This document shows, piece by piece, positions 43,847 to 54,500 of a stretch of 64,000 nt of DNA; position 1 is the first letter of the stretch, and every line of letters begins with the position of its first letter. A model generated the notes under the pieces. That model did not search any database. It was not told the DNA's origin and saw only the letters and a list, made by a program, of their open reading frames with translations. Both the position numbers and the translations under genes were made by a program. This DNA is from Cyanidiococcus yangmingshanensis (Eukaryota > Rhodophyta > Bangiophyceae > Cyanidiales > Cyanidiaceae), in assembly GCA_013995675.1 (NCBI GenBank), contig VWRR01000013.1, positions 434,001 through 498,000 on the forward strand. Reading direction: 5' to 3'.

Positions 43847-46534
43847 TTATCCAAAAGGGTTCTTACCTGAGTCCTCAGCATTGGTGGAGGATTCTCCCCC
43901 TTGTGGCTGGTACGCAGAAGACGCTTGGTGCTGTCCAGCTCCTGTGCCTTGCGTGCCCTGCGCTGTCCCTGGTACTCTTTCCTCCCAGAGCACGTCAAAG
44001 AGAGGCGCGCTACGTTTGGATGACGCCGCTTGTGGTGGTACCATAGCGCCGCTGCTTGCCATAGGCATGGCCGGTGCGAGCGCCGGCAAAGTCGACGCTG
44101 GTTTTCCGGCAGTCTCCATGGGCGCAGCACTCGTCGAGGCAGCTGCATCGCCGGCAGTAATCGACAACAGGGAAGTATGACCTACCGCTTGGTGCCTTGT
44201 CGTGGATACCGCCGGAGCAGACTGCTCATGGGGCCAGTTTGCATGGCTGTTATACGCGTTCTGGTCGTTGCTGACAGTATCGAAGGGATTGGCCGCAGCT
44301 GTTGCCGCGCCAGCACCACCAGCGTTGAAAGCTCCCGTCGAGGACGCAGCATACGCGCTACCTGCTGGATAACCGCCATATGCAGCACCATACATGGGAG
44401 AGGAGGCTGATGAGCCCCCGGGACCAGAGACAGCGTTTGGCTGGCCTGGCGCCATCCCGTAACCGTACCCGGCACCGTAAGGATAGCCGTAGGGATACCA
44501 GCCACCAGCAGCGTACGGATACACCTGTCCGTAATAGTTCGGATGCATGTACGGATAACCCATCGGAGCACCGTAACTGGCTTGCGCACCTGCAGGGCCC
44601 CCTGCGGAGCCAACTGAAGCGTACGATCCGTATTGGGTGCTCGGTGGTGACTCGACATAATAGGCTGGTGATTGGCCCACAGCCTGCGCAGCACCAGCTG
44701 GTGAATGGTTCCCTGTCTCACCGCGTGCCTGTTGTGGTTGCAATGCTGGTTGCGTCTTCCGTGATCTCTGTCCTTTCGATCTTGCAGCTTGGTCCGATCG
44801 TTTGTGAGCACCATCTACGAGATTATCTCCGTCTTCATCATCAGAATCCAGCCACAGCAGAGTGTCCTCTTTGTTTGATTGCGTTGTTTTGGATACTGCA
44901 CCTGCTGCCGCCATGTCGTCATCTCGTGTCGATCCGGCAGACCGGTTTGAGTTGATCGGTGCCGCTTGATGCCCCTTTTCTCTCTCATCATCACTCACAC
45001 TTGAGCTTTCTGCATCGTCATCGTCGTCCTCGTCGTCGCTAGCATCTTGCACCGTTCGCTTGCCTCCGGCACCTGCTGGTCTGGTTACTGCATTTGCGGT
45101 GGTCGCTTTGGTCTTCGGGGAAATCTCCCGAGCTGCGTCCCGATTCAAGATAGTTTTCGGGTCCATCAAGCAGATATCCTCGTAGCGATTGATGACCAGA
45201 AGCAACTTCTCGTTCACGGCAATGGCCTCTACAACACTTTTTTCCGAGTCCATACTCGCAACCATATTTTCCATCTCCCGAAGCATGGCCTTGCATGTGG
45301 TGATAAGCGCAGCAATGTCTTCATCGTTCGCCACTGTCCCAGCGTCTGGTGCCGAGTCCATAAGGGCAGCCGCCAGATCCGCTGCCTCGCTGATATCCCT
45401 CAACTCATACCGTGGGCGATTGCTACTGCGAGCCGCTGCTGTATTCGAGGCCCGCGCCTTGGCGACGCTTGGACTAGTCGCCGTGTCGGTGGTCGACCGG
45501 CTCTGGCCGCTCTCATGCTGACGACGGAGTTCAATTGAGCGCTCGGAGGTACCGGGCCGATAGACGGCTGGAACTTCCAGAGCTGGCATCGGCGGAAACG
45601 AGTACTTGCGGGTCTTCTTGCGCCAACGTTTCACGAAAAATTGCCCTTTGCTGTCATAGGGGCGAAAACGCTCAAACTCTTCACCCCAGGCTTCAATAAG
45701 CTGCATAACTTTCATCGCGACCGACGGGTAGTATATCGGTTTGTCGATCTCACCCGTGGCATATTTCCGTTGAAGGGCGTCCTTATCAAAAGTAGCATAG
45801 AAACGCTCACGCATAGAGTTCTTATAGTCAGGGACGACAAGCCGCCACATTCGCCTGAAGAAACGCGCGTTCGCGACGTGCATATAAAAGTTCGGACACT
45901 CCTCCATAGCCCGCTGCAACAACGCCAGCGTTAGCAACAGCGTCCGTTCATTCTTCGACTTGAGCCGGTCCTTAATGGCCCGGGCGGCAATCTCACCACC
46001 GCGAACCATGGTCAGAATTCTTCCCAAAATAGGGTCAAACTGTGGGTGCGGCCCCTCGAGCGGAAGATCCGGCCGCGTTGCCTCATCGACCATGAGGTGC
46101 ATTTCGCTGAGCGGCACCCCAGCAATCGCCAGGCTCGACGAGGAGCCATACGGACTCAGATGGTCAGGGCCATACGCACCGGGGGCGACATAGCCACCAC
46201 CGTAGCTCCCGTAACCGCGTGCGGGAGCGCGAGCACTGCTCGAGCGGTCCACCGGTCCCGACCACGATCGTGAACTCGCAGGCGCCGTCGTCTGCATCCC
46301 TCCAGCCTCGTTCGAAGCGTAACTCTGATTAGGCGCTGAGCGATCCGCTTGAGCTGCTTCCCGGTTCCCTGAAGAGAACGGCCCTCGGGCGTTCCCCGAA
46401 AAGAGCCAAGTTGACCTGAAGCCAGCCACGCGACCCGAGTTCGGCTGCGCCGTGAACGTCGAACCACCCGACGGGTACTCACGCACTTGTGCACTCGCAG
46501 GTGCTTGTCCTCCGGTACTATCGTAATAGGACAT
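43847..46534 (-). CDS. VHS-GAT endosomal adaptor (TOM1/TOL-like)
   Basis: An ancestral ESCRT-0-type adaptor that would bind ubiquitinated cargo. The ATG at 46534 (MSYYDSTGG) begins a disordered leader. A VHS domain lies at about residues 140-300: VDEATRPDLPLEGPHPQFDP, RAIKDRLKSKNERTLLLTLA, then ECPNFYMHVANARFFRRMW and VMQLIEAWGEEF. A GAT domain at about 390-460 contains EDIAALITTCKAMLREMEN, VEAIAVNEKLLLVINRYED. The tail has an acidic block, then LLWLD (fits the clathrin box), a Tyr/Gly/Pro prion-like segment, and two NPF motifs (ANPFDTVSN and the very C-terminal KNPFG) of the kind bound by EH domains. 895 residues, one unbroken frame. Confidence 0.88.
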   Translation of the reverse strand: MSYYDSTGGQAPASAQVREYPSGGSTFTAQPNSGRVAGFRSTWLFSGNARGPFSSGNREAAQADRSAPNQSYASNEAGGMQTTAPASSRSWSGPVDRSSSARAPARGYGSYGGGYVAPGAYGPDHLSPYGSSSSLAIAGVPLSEMHLMVDEATRPDLPLEGPHPQFDPILGRILTMVRGGEIAARAIKDRLKSKNERTLLLTLALLQRAMEECPNFYMHVANARFFRRMWRLVVPDYKNSMRERFYATFDKDALQRKYATGEIDKPIYYPSVAMKVMQLIEAWGEEFERFRPYDSKGQFFVKRWRKKTRKYSFPPMPALEVPAVYRPGTSERSIELRRQHESGQSRSTTDTATSPSVAKARASNTAAARSSNRPRYELRDISEAADLAAALMDSAPDAGTVANDEDIAALITTCKAMLREMENMVASMDSEKSVVEAIAVNEKLLLVINRYEDICLMDPKTILNRDAAREISPKTKATTANAVTRPAGAGGKRTVQDASDDEDDDDDAESSSVSDDEREKGHQAAPINSNRSAGSTRDDDMAAAGAVSKTTQSNKEDTLLWLDSDDEDGDNLVDGAHKRSDQAARSKGQRSRKTQPALQPQQARGETGNHSPAGAAQAVGQSPAYYVESPPSTQYGSYASVGSAGGPAGAQASYGAPMGYPYMHPNYYGQVYPYAAGGWYPYGYPYGAGYGYGMAPGQPNAVSGPGGSSASSPMYGAAYGGYPAGSAYAASSTGAFNAGGAGAATAAANPFDTVSNDQNAYNSHANWPHEQSAPAVSTTRHQAVGHTSLLSITAGDAAASTSAAPMETAGKPASTLPALAPAMPMASSGAMVPPQAASSKRSAPLFDVLWEERVPGTAQGTQGTGAGQHQASSAYQPQGGESSTNAEDSGKNPFG

Positions 46535-47771
46535 AAGCTCCCCGTCACAGTACAGAAAGCATGAAACCAACTAACCAGAAACGTACCCGTTCCAGACAGA
46601 CCGAGTAACGTCTCTCTGGTGACTCGTTCGATCGTTTCACCGGAGATGCGCCAGCGCGCAGCGATGCCGCTGCCGTCGGTCGCGAATCGCTGCGCGCCGT
46701 GGCACGCGCTGGCCGCAGCCGAACGCGTCCATGGCTGGCCCGTCGATCGTCGGGTGGCGTTCTTGGCGGTCGCCGTGTCTCGGGATCCGTTGTGTGGCCG
46801 GCGGCGGCGCACGCGATACCCCGCCTGCCGTGCGGATGGCACGATCCGTACGGCGGCGTGGGTCACTCGCCACGGGACGCGCGAATCTGTTTCGGACGGC
46901 AGCAGCGTTGGGTGCGCATTCGCAATTTCATTCGTGTGCGTGTGCCTGCAATGGTGACGGCGATTGTTTACATGCGACGTGAGCGCGATACTGTTCGGGA
47001 ATGATGGCAGTGGCGGTTTGTTGGTCGCTGGCATATGGCAGGCGTGATGGGCGATCCGTGACGCATGACTCGAGTGGCTTGCGTGCGTCTCGCCGAGTTT
47101 CCATGGATCCCATGGATGGCGTCGAAAGTGCTTGGATTCATGACGATGGCGCGTGGTGATATCGGTAGGCCGGGAATCGCGCCTGCTTGCTGGCTTGCTG
47201 GCACCGGGGGCATCGGCGGAGCAGAGCATGTGGCATGTGCTGCGTGTTTTGCTGGTCCAGGGGATTCAGTATCAGGAATGAGTTTTTGTGGTTCTGCGCG
47301 AGTGAGTACGTGTAGAAAAGCCTGATATGTGCATTCATTTTGCAGCATTGGTTGCAACAGAGTGGATCGAGCGTGGATTCCTTTTGTTTCAGGGAAATGG
47401 GCATTACTTTGAACATCGTTTGGTCGGGTACGGTGAGTTGCGATACCGAGGTGTCCGTCTCTGGGCAGCGCAGTCGGAGACGAAAACCTCAAGTTGGAGC
47501 ACGCGCTTGCTTCGGGGCGACGCTTCGTTTTGCTCCCGAGGTCATTGTGCGATACATGCTGACCCGACGAGTATCCAATTCGGTTTGTCCGTGCTTTCAG
47601 CGCCCGCCGCAAGTCGCGACGCCGCGGGACAAGCACCTTTCTCGGCTGGGTCGTCGTCTCGTGGCCGTCGATGGCGCGTCGCGAACACGCGGAACACGCA
47701 CCGATACCATTGGAAAATAATTCTTGGCGATCGATTTTCTTCACTGGCATCGTTCCTACTGCAGGGAGCGT
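46535..47771. other. Divergent intergenic between VHS-GAT and RPA12
   Basis: About 1.24 kb. Two long minus-strand frames cross it (46156-47229 and 46968-47882), but their sequence is His/Arg/Ser-rich without motifs and they overlap real genes antisense. I treat them as chance. Confidence 0.45.
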
Positions 47772-48191
47772 ATGACTTTTGGAGCCAACTGGCTCGAAAC
47801 TCTCTTCTGTGAGCGCTGTGGTCGTTACCGTGAACCAAGGGAGGCACTGACGCAGAGCACGTGTGCGAACTGCGGTGCGCAACCAGACGCGACACGCACG
47901 ACCGTCTCCTATGAAGTTCCGGTGCGACCAACGGCGCTCTTGCTAGAGTTGCAGGGCGCGAGCGCAAAACGTGCAGGTAGATCTGCTGAAAGCGCTCAGT
48001 GCTCACATAATGAAGCTATTGAGATGACTTCAGAGAGTGCACGTCAAGTTGTTCGTGGCGGTGAGTCCTGCCCGAATTGCAACGGTCAGGAACTTTTCTA
48101 CGAGACCGTCCAGATGCGAAGCGCAGATGAGGGCCAAACCATTCTTTACCAGTGTTGCCGCTGTCGAACTCGGTTTACGCAGCACTCCTAA
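47772..48191 (+). CDS. RPA12: RNA polymerase I subunit RPA12 (TFIIS-like)
   Basis: A 139-residue small subunit of RNA polymerase I that supports transcript cleavage and termination. ATG 47772 gives MTFGANWLETLFCERCGRYR. The N-terminal zinc ribbon is CERC with CANC about 20 residues later (the Rpb9-like half). The C-terminal TFIIS-like ribbon is CPNC, then the hallmark QMRSADEGQTILYQCCRC with the catalytic Asp-Glu pair. The preceding frame has only a TTG upstream. Length is close to other RPA12 proteins (about 125 residues). RPB9 and RPC11 are the main alternatives. The acidic hairpin rules out RPB9, and Pol III RPC11 would be slightly shorter (about 108), so RPA12 is preferred. Confidence 0.85.
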   Translation: MTFGANWLETLFCERCGRYREPREALTQSTCANCGAQPDATRTTVSYEVPVRPTALLLELQGASAKRAGRSAESAQCSHNEAIEMTSESARQVVRGGESCPNCNGQELFYETVQMRSADEGQTILYQCCRCRTRFTQHS

Positions 48192-48346
48192 TCGGTTCGA
48201 GATCTCTACTGTCCGTTTCCCGTAATCAGACGAAGTTGGGGTCGAAACGGCTATTCTGAGTGCAGATCCTTTACTTTCGCGCCTCAGCAGGAACCTGAAC
48301 TTCACGCTGGAACATTGCGAGACAAGCATCGCTACGCATAGGGAGG

Positions 48347-48369
48347 CATGCGTGCATGCATGCATGCGT
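48347..48369. repeat. (TGCA)n tract
   Basis: About five TGCA units with one interruption; self-complementary sequence. Confidence 0.8.
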
Positions 48370-48757
48370 TACAAGTACAGCGCTCCGTGCCAGCAGCGTG
48401 GCTCGTGTTGTCCACAGCCCGAGCCGTATCCATCACCCAGGATCGTTGACCACACGGTGCTCTCATCGACATCAAATAGATTGCCACAAGTCGACGTTGC
48501 TGGAACACGATCCCGAGCGGTAAACCAGAATACTGGACATGTTGTCTGTGAAAACATCTCTTGGGCGCTATGCGCAAGTGCCGTAGATGCCTCAGACCGA
48601 CACGACGTCGTGATTCATCTCAAATCTGGAAACGATTGAGATGCAGGGACTGCATCACGCGAAACCAAATCCAGACCACAGTTCTTGATACGCGCTCCTC
48701 GTGACCGTCGAGAACCTAATCGATCGAATCAACCTCTGAAAACGTAACATAGTCGTT

Positions 48758-48899
48758 GATCTAGACCCGCTCATTTCTCCCAGTATTAGATGTGATCTTG
48801 GTTCGGACCAATACCCCATTGAATGTTTCGATACCTGAAATCGCGTTTTAACCTACTCATCTGGACCGATTCATTTCTCCTAATATCATATTCGATCGA
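48758..48899. repeat. Imperfect 42-bp direct repeat, 100-bp period
   Basis: 48758-48799 and 48858-48899 share about 31 of 42 bases by my alignment, including the perfect core TCATTTCTCC. It lies about 480 bp upstream of the PurE-PurC start and could be an old duplication or repeated regulatory sites. Confidence 0.5.
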
Positions 48900-49372
48900 T
48901 CTGCAGGTTGCTTCAGCGTCCTCGACCAAAAATACGGTTGAGGTATCTCTGGGAGGCTCACGCACTCATGCGATGCACACGCGTTACCCACCTACGTACC
49001 AACAGTGACCGCCGTGTTGTTATAAAACCCATCTGCGATGATGCTCATCATGACCCGTGCGGATGCAGGCGGTGGCGTTCCGCGCATGCGCCATCGTCGT
49101 CGGTCGTCGAGCCCGCGGCGTCGGCGCGCCATGCCGCCCGACGATGAGACCGCGTTCGAGTCAAGGGCGGGTACGACCTGGAGCGGGCGCGTTTATTGTC
49201 TCGTCGCGATCGTGCACGGATCATAGTCACACCTGATTACCATAATCATCCTCTATATCGTTTCATAGGGATTTGAGCGACTGTCTTTAGATCGAGGCGG
49301 TTTCAGATTAACATCTCGTTCTGAATTCCCCAGCGCTCCTTCTCGTGACGCGGACAAGTTTAATTCACGTTC

Positions 49373-51170
49373 ATGATGTTGGGATTTGTGCCGTTTTCAA
49401 CGAGCACACCACTAAAAGGGTTCCGATCAGGAGGCAAATCGAGTTTCTGTGGAAGCAAGAGTTTTCGAGGCCACAAAGTCGTCAGCGCTGGTGCTCAGCG
49501 TCAGGTCGAGAACGGTTGGGGCGTTTGTCGTCAGCGTCTCTTGCGGTCGTCGGGGTGTGCGCTGACCCTCCGAAGCGCCGCGACGGGTACGAGGATGTCC
49601 TTCGTGACAACCACAGACGGTGTGACTGAATCAACTGCCGAACAGGATCGAATGACTCCACTCGTGCCGATTCTCATGGGATTCCAAAGCGGATAAGAAA
49701 CACTGCGAACAGATCGCTGCAGCTTGTCGTCGTTTTGGTCTCCAGCCTGAGATGCGCATTCTCTCGGCACACAAGGTTCCGACACGCCTTTTGGAGGTTG
49801 TTTCACGATACGAGGCGGATCCGCGACCCAAAGTATACATCTCGGTCGCTGGCCGATCGAATGCGCTCTCAGGGTTGCTGGACGGTGCCGTTGTCTCGCC
49901 GGTGATCGCGTGCCCGCCGCCCTCGGACGCGTTTGGTGGGGCAGATGTCTTCTCTAGTTTGCGAATGCCGGGTGGAATCGCGCCGGTGGTATCCCTGGAT
50001 CCTGGTAATGCAGCTCTGACGGCTGCGAAAATTCTGGCCATCCAAGACCCGCTGGTTCGCGAACGGGTGCGTGCTTTCCAGAAAGCGAATCGGGATCGCC
50101 TCTATGTAGACGACGCCGAGGTAGCCACCAGTGAGTACATTCCGGAGATTGAGGCGGCCACGGGAGAACGACGGGTACTCGTCTCGACTGATGAGGCGCT
50201 CTCCGCTCTGTTGCAGCAGCATGCGGGCGCATGGCGCAAGAAACAGGGCAAAGTGCGCGATCAGTTTTACGCTGAGCAGTCGGAACAAGTGATTCTCGTG
50301 ACAACGGATCGCCAATCAGCGTTCGATCGGGTCCTCGCCGCAGTACCCTACAAAGGCGCGGTCCTGAACCTCGTCTCTGCCTGGTGGTTCCGCCACACGG
50401 AGCACATCGTGCCGAACCATGTCATCGCCGTGCCTCATCCGAACGTAACCATTGCGAAACGTTGTGAGCCGTTTCCCATCGAATTCGTGGTTCGCGGCTA
50501 CGCAACCGGGTCTACATCGACATCGCTTTGGAAGAACTACGAGCGAGGCGTGCGAGAATATTGCGGAATCAAGCTGCCTGAGAATTTGCGCAAGAATCAG
50601 AAGCTATGGACGAACCTGGTGACGCCAACCACCAAGGAGGACATTGGCGACGCACTCGTCTCGCGCCAAGAGATCATCGACCGCGGACTCATGACAGCGG
50701 CCGATTTCGACACCTGTGCCGAGTACGCCCTCCGCCTCTTTGACTTTGGACAGCGCGTGGCCTCCGAGCATGGCCTGATCCTGGTCGACACCAAATACGA
50801 GTTTGGGCGCGATGCTCAGGGCCGCATCTGCCTAATCGATGAGATTCACACCCCGGACTCGAGTCGCTACTGGCTGGCCACCTCCTACGAGGAACGTATC
50901 ACGAGCGGCAAGGAGCCGGAAAATATCGATAAGGAAATATTGCGGTTATGGTACCGTGATCATTGTGACCCATACAAGGACGAGAAGTTACCCGAAGCAC
51001 CCCTGGAACTTATTGTCGAGCTGAGTCGACGCTACATCCAGCTTTATGAAATGATTACTTGGGAAAAGTTTGATTTGCGGCTTCCCTGGCCATCGGAGCT
51101 ACAGGCCGCCTTAGGACCGTGGCTATCGGGACAAGGCACAATGGCAAACGTTATTGTGTCGTCCAAGTAA
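49373..51170 (+). CDS. Plastid PurE-PurC fusion: AIR carboxylase plus SAICAR synthase (frame change)
   Basis: Catalyses two successive steps of purine synthesis, AIR to CAIR to SAICAR. ATG 49373 starts MMLGFVPFSTSTPLKGFRSG, a Phe-containing plastid transit peptide of about 70-90 residues. PurE follows: VPILMG, then SKADKKHCEQIAAACRRFG, ILSAHKVP, VAGRSNALSGLLDG and CPPPSDAFGGADVFSSL. The SAHK and AGRSN features look like class II PurE (metazoan type, CO2-using) rather than class I. A one-base excess near 49684 splits MG from SKAD. PurC then has GKVRDQFY, TTDRQSAFDRVLAAVPYKG, RGYATGSTSTSLWKNYERG, TPTTKEDIGD, LVDTKYEFG and EIHTPDSSRYW. The domain order is E then C, opposite to animal PAICS. Confidence 0.93.
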
Positions 51171-51585
51171 AGCTAAGCGATTTTCGTTTCGTACTGAATG
51201 GAGGGATCGGTTGGATCAGCGACTTTTTTTGATGCGTGTGCACAAGACAATGCTTCCCGAGCCGCTGGACCACGATGCACGCCGTCGATGGACTCGTTGC
51301 CCCATGTAGGCAGCGCTCCACATGGCCTGAACAGAACGAGACGCCAGGGGGAGTGTGCGTCGCCGCCCGCCAGGGCACCCAACCGGCTCGATCTCTGGGA
51401 TCCGAGCACCGCGCTCGTCGCTGCCGCTTCACAAACAGACCGCGAGGTGCCCCCAAACGACCGGTGTTTTCGATGGCTCCATACGCGGATTCACTCATCC
51501 TTGTCGTTCCATCGCCCAGCCTCTGTCCCAGAGGAGCTCGAGAACGAGACGCCAACGAACATTTGCCCAGTTGCGTCTCTGACCC
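51171..51585. other. Intergenic between convergent PurE-PurC and nucleoporin genes
   Basis: About 415 bp with no separate gene. Plus-strand frames entering the nucleoporin gene are antisense shadows. Confidence 0.5.
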
Positions 51586-54500
51586 TCATGACGAAGCCAT
51601 CAATTGCTCGCGTTCGCTACCGGACACGGTCATCGGGAGGTCCGATGCGGGAATCCATTGTCGAATGCGCCGCACGAGCAGACGGCATAACATCCAGCTG
51701 GAGTCGGCGCGTTGTTTCTCGAGCTCTTCGTACAACCAGTCTACCCATGGACGTGTCCGTGTACGCGATAATGGCCATACCATCGCCCCTGCCGACGACG
51801 ATGGCTCGAATACCGCCAGCAGGAACCAAAGCGACCGCTCAAGAAGCTCTCGATACAATGCGGCCTCGTACGTGTGCTGGCGTTCACGCGCCCACGATGG
51901 ACACGTCGTTGGTGTTGCCACGGATGCAGGCGGCGTCACATGGGAGGCGTTCCCGCGCATCTTCATGGCCCGATCCGAGGACACGCATTCGCTGACCAGC
52001 CAGAGCAGTCCCAGGGACACGTGTTCTGCACGCATACGTCGCTGCGGGGGCGCTGTTCCCGCGCACCCCAAGATTGACTGTCCAATTGGGGTTGCGTTGG
52101 CGTTCTCGATCATCTCAGATAGGCCTGGAAATGTTATACTAGGCGTTGCACAGTTCATGTTCAAGTCGAGGATGATGCGAAGGAGTTCGAGACGAATCAA
52201 ACGATACGATGATACGAGAAGGTTGCCTAGATCTGGGTCCAAGGACGGGCTCGTGGAGGTCGCTTCCTCGGAGCGCGTCACGATCGAGGGCGGGTCGTGC
52301 GCTCGATGCCATCGCGGCACAGAGGCGACCAGCAGCGGCGTCGCGAACGGACCAGCCGCATCCCAGGGCGCGGTCCCGACCACGAGAGGTGTCTGGGCAC
52401 CATTAGCGGAATCGAGATCGCTCTCCGTGTCCGTTCGCCGCGGAAACAATTTCAGATATTGCAGAACAAATGAATGACGCAACGTATCCAGCTCTCTGTG
52501 CTCCACAAAGACGGCTTCAGGGAGCGAACACAGTAGACGGCCATACCATTTGGCGAGCTGCAGGACTGGCAAGCAGGTCTCTGGTGTTGCAATGGATCGG
52601 GTCGCAAGCCAGACGCTGCCCAAACGGATGGCACATAGCGCCAGAAAGCGCCAGGATGGTGCCAAACTAGGCATACCGGTTGGCAGGAGCTGCGCCAACT
52701 GTGTCGCCAGCATCGCCATTCGACGCGCGAGCGCCAATCGCCGTCTATTGGCTTCGCGCTTCGCGACTCGCACAGGTAGAGGCACCTCTGGAAAGAGCAG
52801 CAAACCGGACTCGACTCCCTGGGCAACCCATGCGTGCAGCGCCTCTGACAAGTCAGGCAGCATCCGCAGAACAGATCCCTGTGTCCAAGCCGTGGCCGCG
52901 ATCTGATTAAAAAAGGAAAGGTGTTGCTCGTAGAGGTAGAGTTGGCGAATTGCAATGAGTGCAGGAGCCGTCTCCCTGGCGTCACGATCAGCATCACGGT
53001 CGTCTAGGGCTAGTGGGTCTAGGCCCCCGCGCGCCAAAGCGCTCGCGTCGGTTATCATCAATACATGGGCGAGTTTGTTCGGCGAAAAGAGCTCAATCTG
53101 ACGAGTCTTCGGTGTCGCTTCTGCCTCGGGAGCTGAGATGGGCGCAGCGTTGACCGGTACCCCAGCAAGCGATGCGCCCAACTGCAGCGCCTGCGTTAGC
53201 GTGGCGAGCACCATGGCGCGCAAGGCCGTTTCGCCATTCGCGGTTGCATCCGCCACCCAGGATGAAGCCTGGTGTTCAAGTTTCGACGCAGCATGCACGT
53301 AGCTTCGCACCCACTTGGAGACATGTACACGCGTCCATCGAACGCGATCCTCTGGTTGGCAGTTCCATTCGACCACGAGTGCGGGTGCGTCGAGCGCACT
53401 CATCGGCCACGACATCGGTGTGAGCAGATCCATCAAAGCACACTGCACGGCGTAGAGAAGCAGACGCGTCTCGGTGGCGATCGATCGTTCCTGCATCGCC
53501 GTGGCAACCGTAACACAGAGGTTGGCAATTCGATCCAGGACCTGTTCATGGGAGCTCCGTGGAGCGTCAAGGGTGCGCTCCTCAGTCGGATTTGCCCAGC
53601 ATGCCATAGCGTGCTCTACATTTGTCTTTGTCGTATCGGGCTTGCTCCAGGTTGGCACACGCCACAGAATCCGACAACAATGGATAATGGTGAACAGGGC
53701 ACTCGCCCCACCAGCGTCCAGAACCTTCCCTGGCAATGTCCCAATGGATGACGTCGCGGGCATTCTTGACTCAGAACCGCCGGCAATTTCCATCGCAAGT
53801 TCCAGGCAGCGATGTGTAAGCGTTGCGGCGTCGGCGCCCCATTCAAGCAGCCCTTCCGAGTCCGTTGACAGCAGACGCTCGAAACATGCTGCCACCAATT
53901 TGTGCCAGGCTCCTAATGGGGTCATCATCGCCTCCGCGGCGACACTTGGCGCGTCGAGGATAAGGATACGTCGTAGCAGGGGAGTCACAAGCCGATCCAA
54001 GAGCTCTCTGGCCATACCTCTCGTGATCTCTGTCAGTGGCGTGCCGCCACCAGCCAACGATCCCAGCGTGCGCTCCATGTCCGCGCAGTGTACGACCAGC
54101 GCGGTGCATTCGAGCACGGAACCCATGAGCAACGGTACCTGACACGCCCGATCCAAACGCGCCAATCCCACAAACGCCTCGCTGCTGAGCAGACGTAACC
54201 ACTGTGTCAACACTGAGCGTTCTGTGAGCTCATTTTGAGAAAGCAGAAATGGTCCGAGCAACGATATCACGTCTGGGGCCTGAAGCAAGCCCAGCAGCAA
54301 CTGAAACAGCGGCGTCGCAAGGGCAGCCAAGGGCCACTCCGTGAGCTGTTGCAGACGCTGGAGCAGCGCCATGACCGGCGTTCCCACCCTGAGACCGGTC
54401 GCGCCGATGCCGACCAAAAGACGGCCGCTTGGGTGGACTTTTGGAGGGAACGGTCGGAACGGTGGCCGCGGCCATGTCGGCGCTTGGGCACCCGCGTAGA

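Larger units (their letters stand above)
48192..49372. other. Intergenic between RPA12 and PurE-PurC
   Basis: About 1.18 kb. It contains a GCAT-type tract (48347-48369) and an imperfect direct repeat spaced exactly 100 bp (48758 and 48858). No gene recognised. Confidence 0.45.

Noticed and set aside
46156-47229. 357-codon minus-strand frame
   Set aside because: It overlaps the VHS-GAT 5' end in another frame on the same strand, with His/Arg-rich sequence and no domain.
46968-47882. 304-codon minus-strand frame
   Set aside because: It runs antisense into RPA12 and has no recognisable motif; judged a chance open frame.
51236-52477. 413-codon plus-strand frame
   Set aside because: It lies antisense to the C-terminal end of the nucleoporin gene, is Arg/Ser-rich and shows no motif. 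The minus strand has coherent helical protein throughout.
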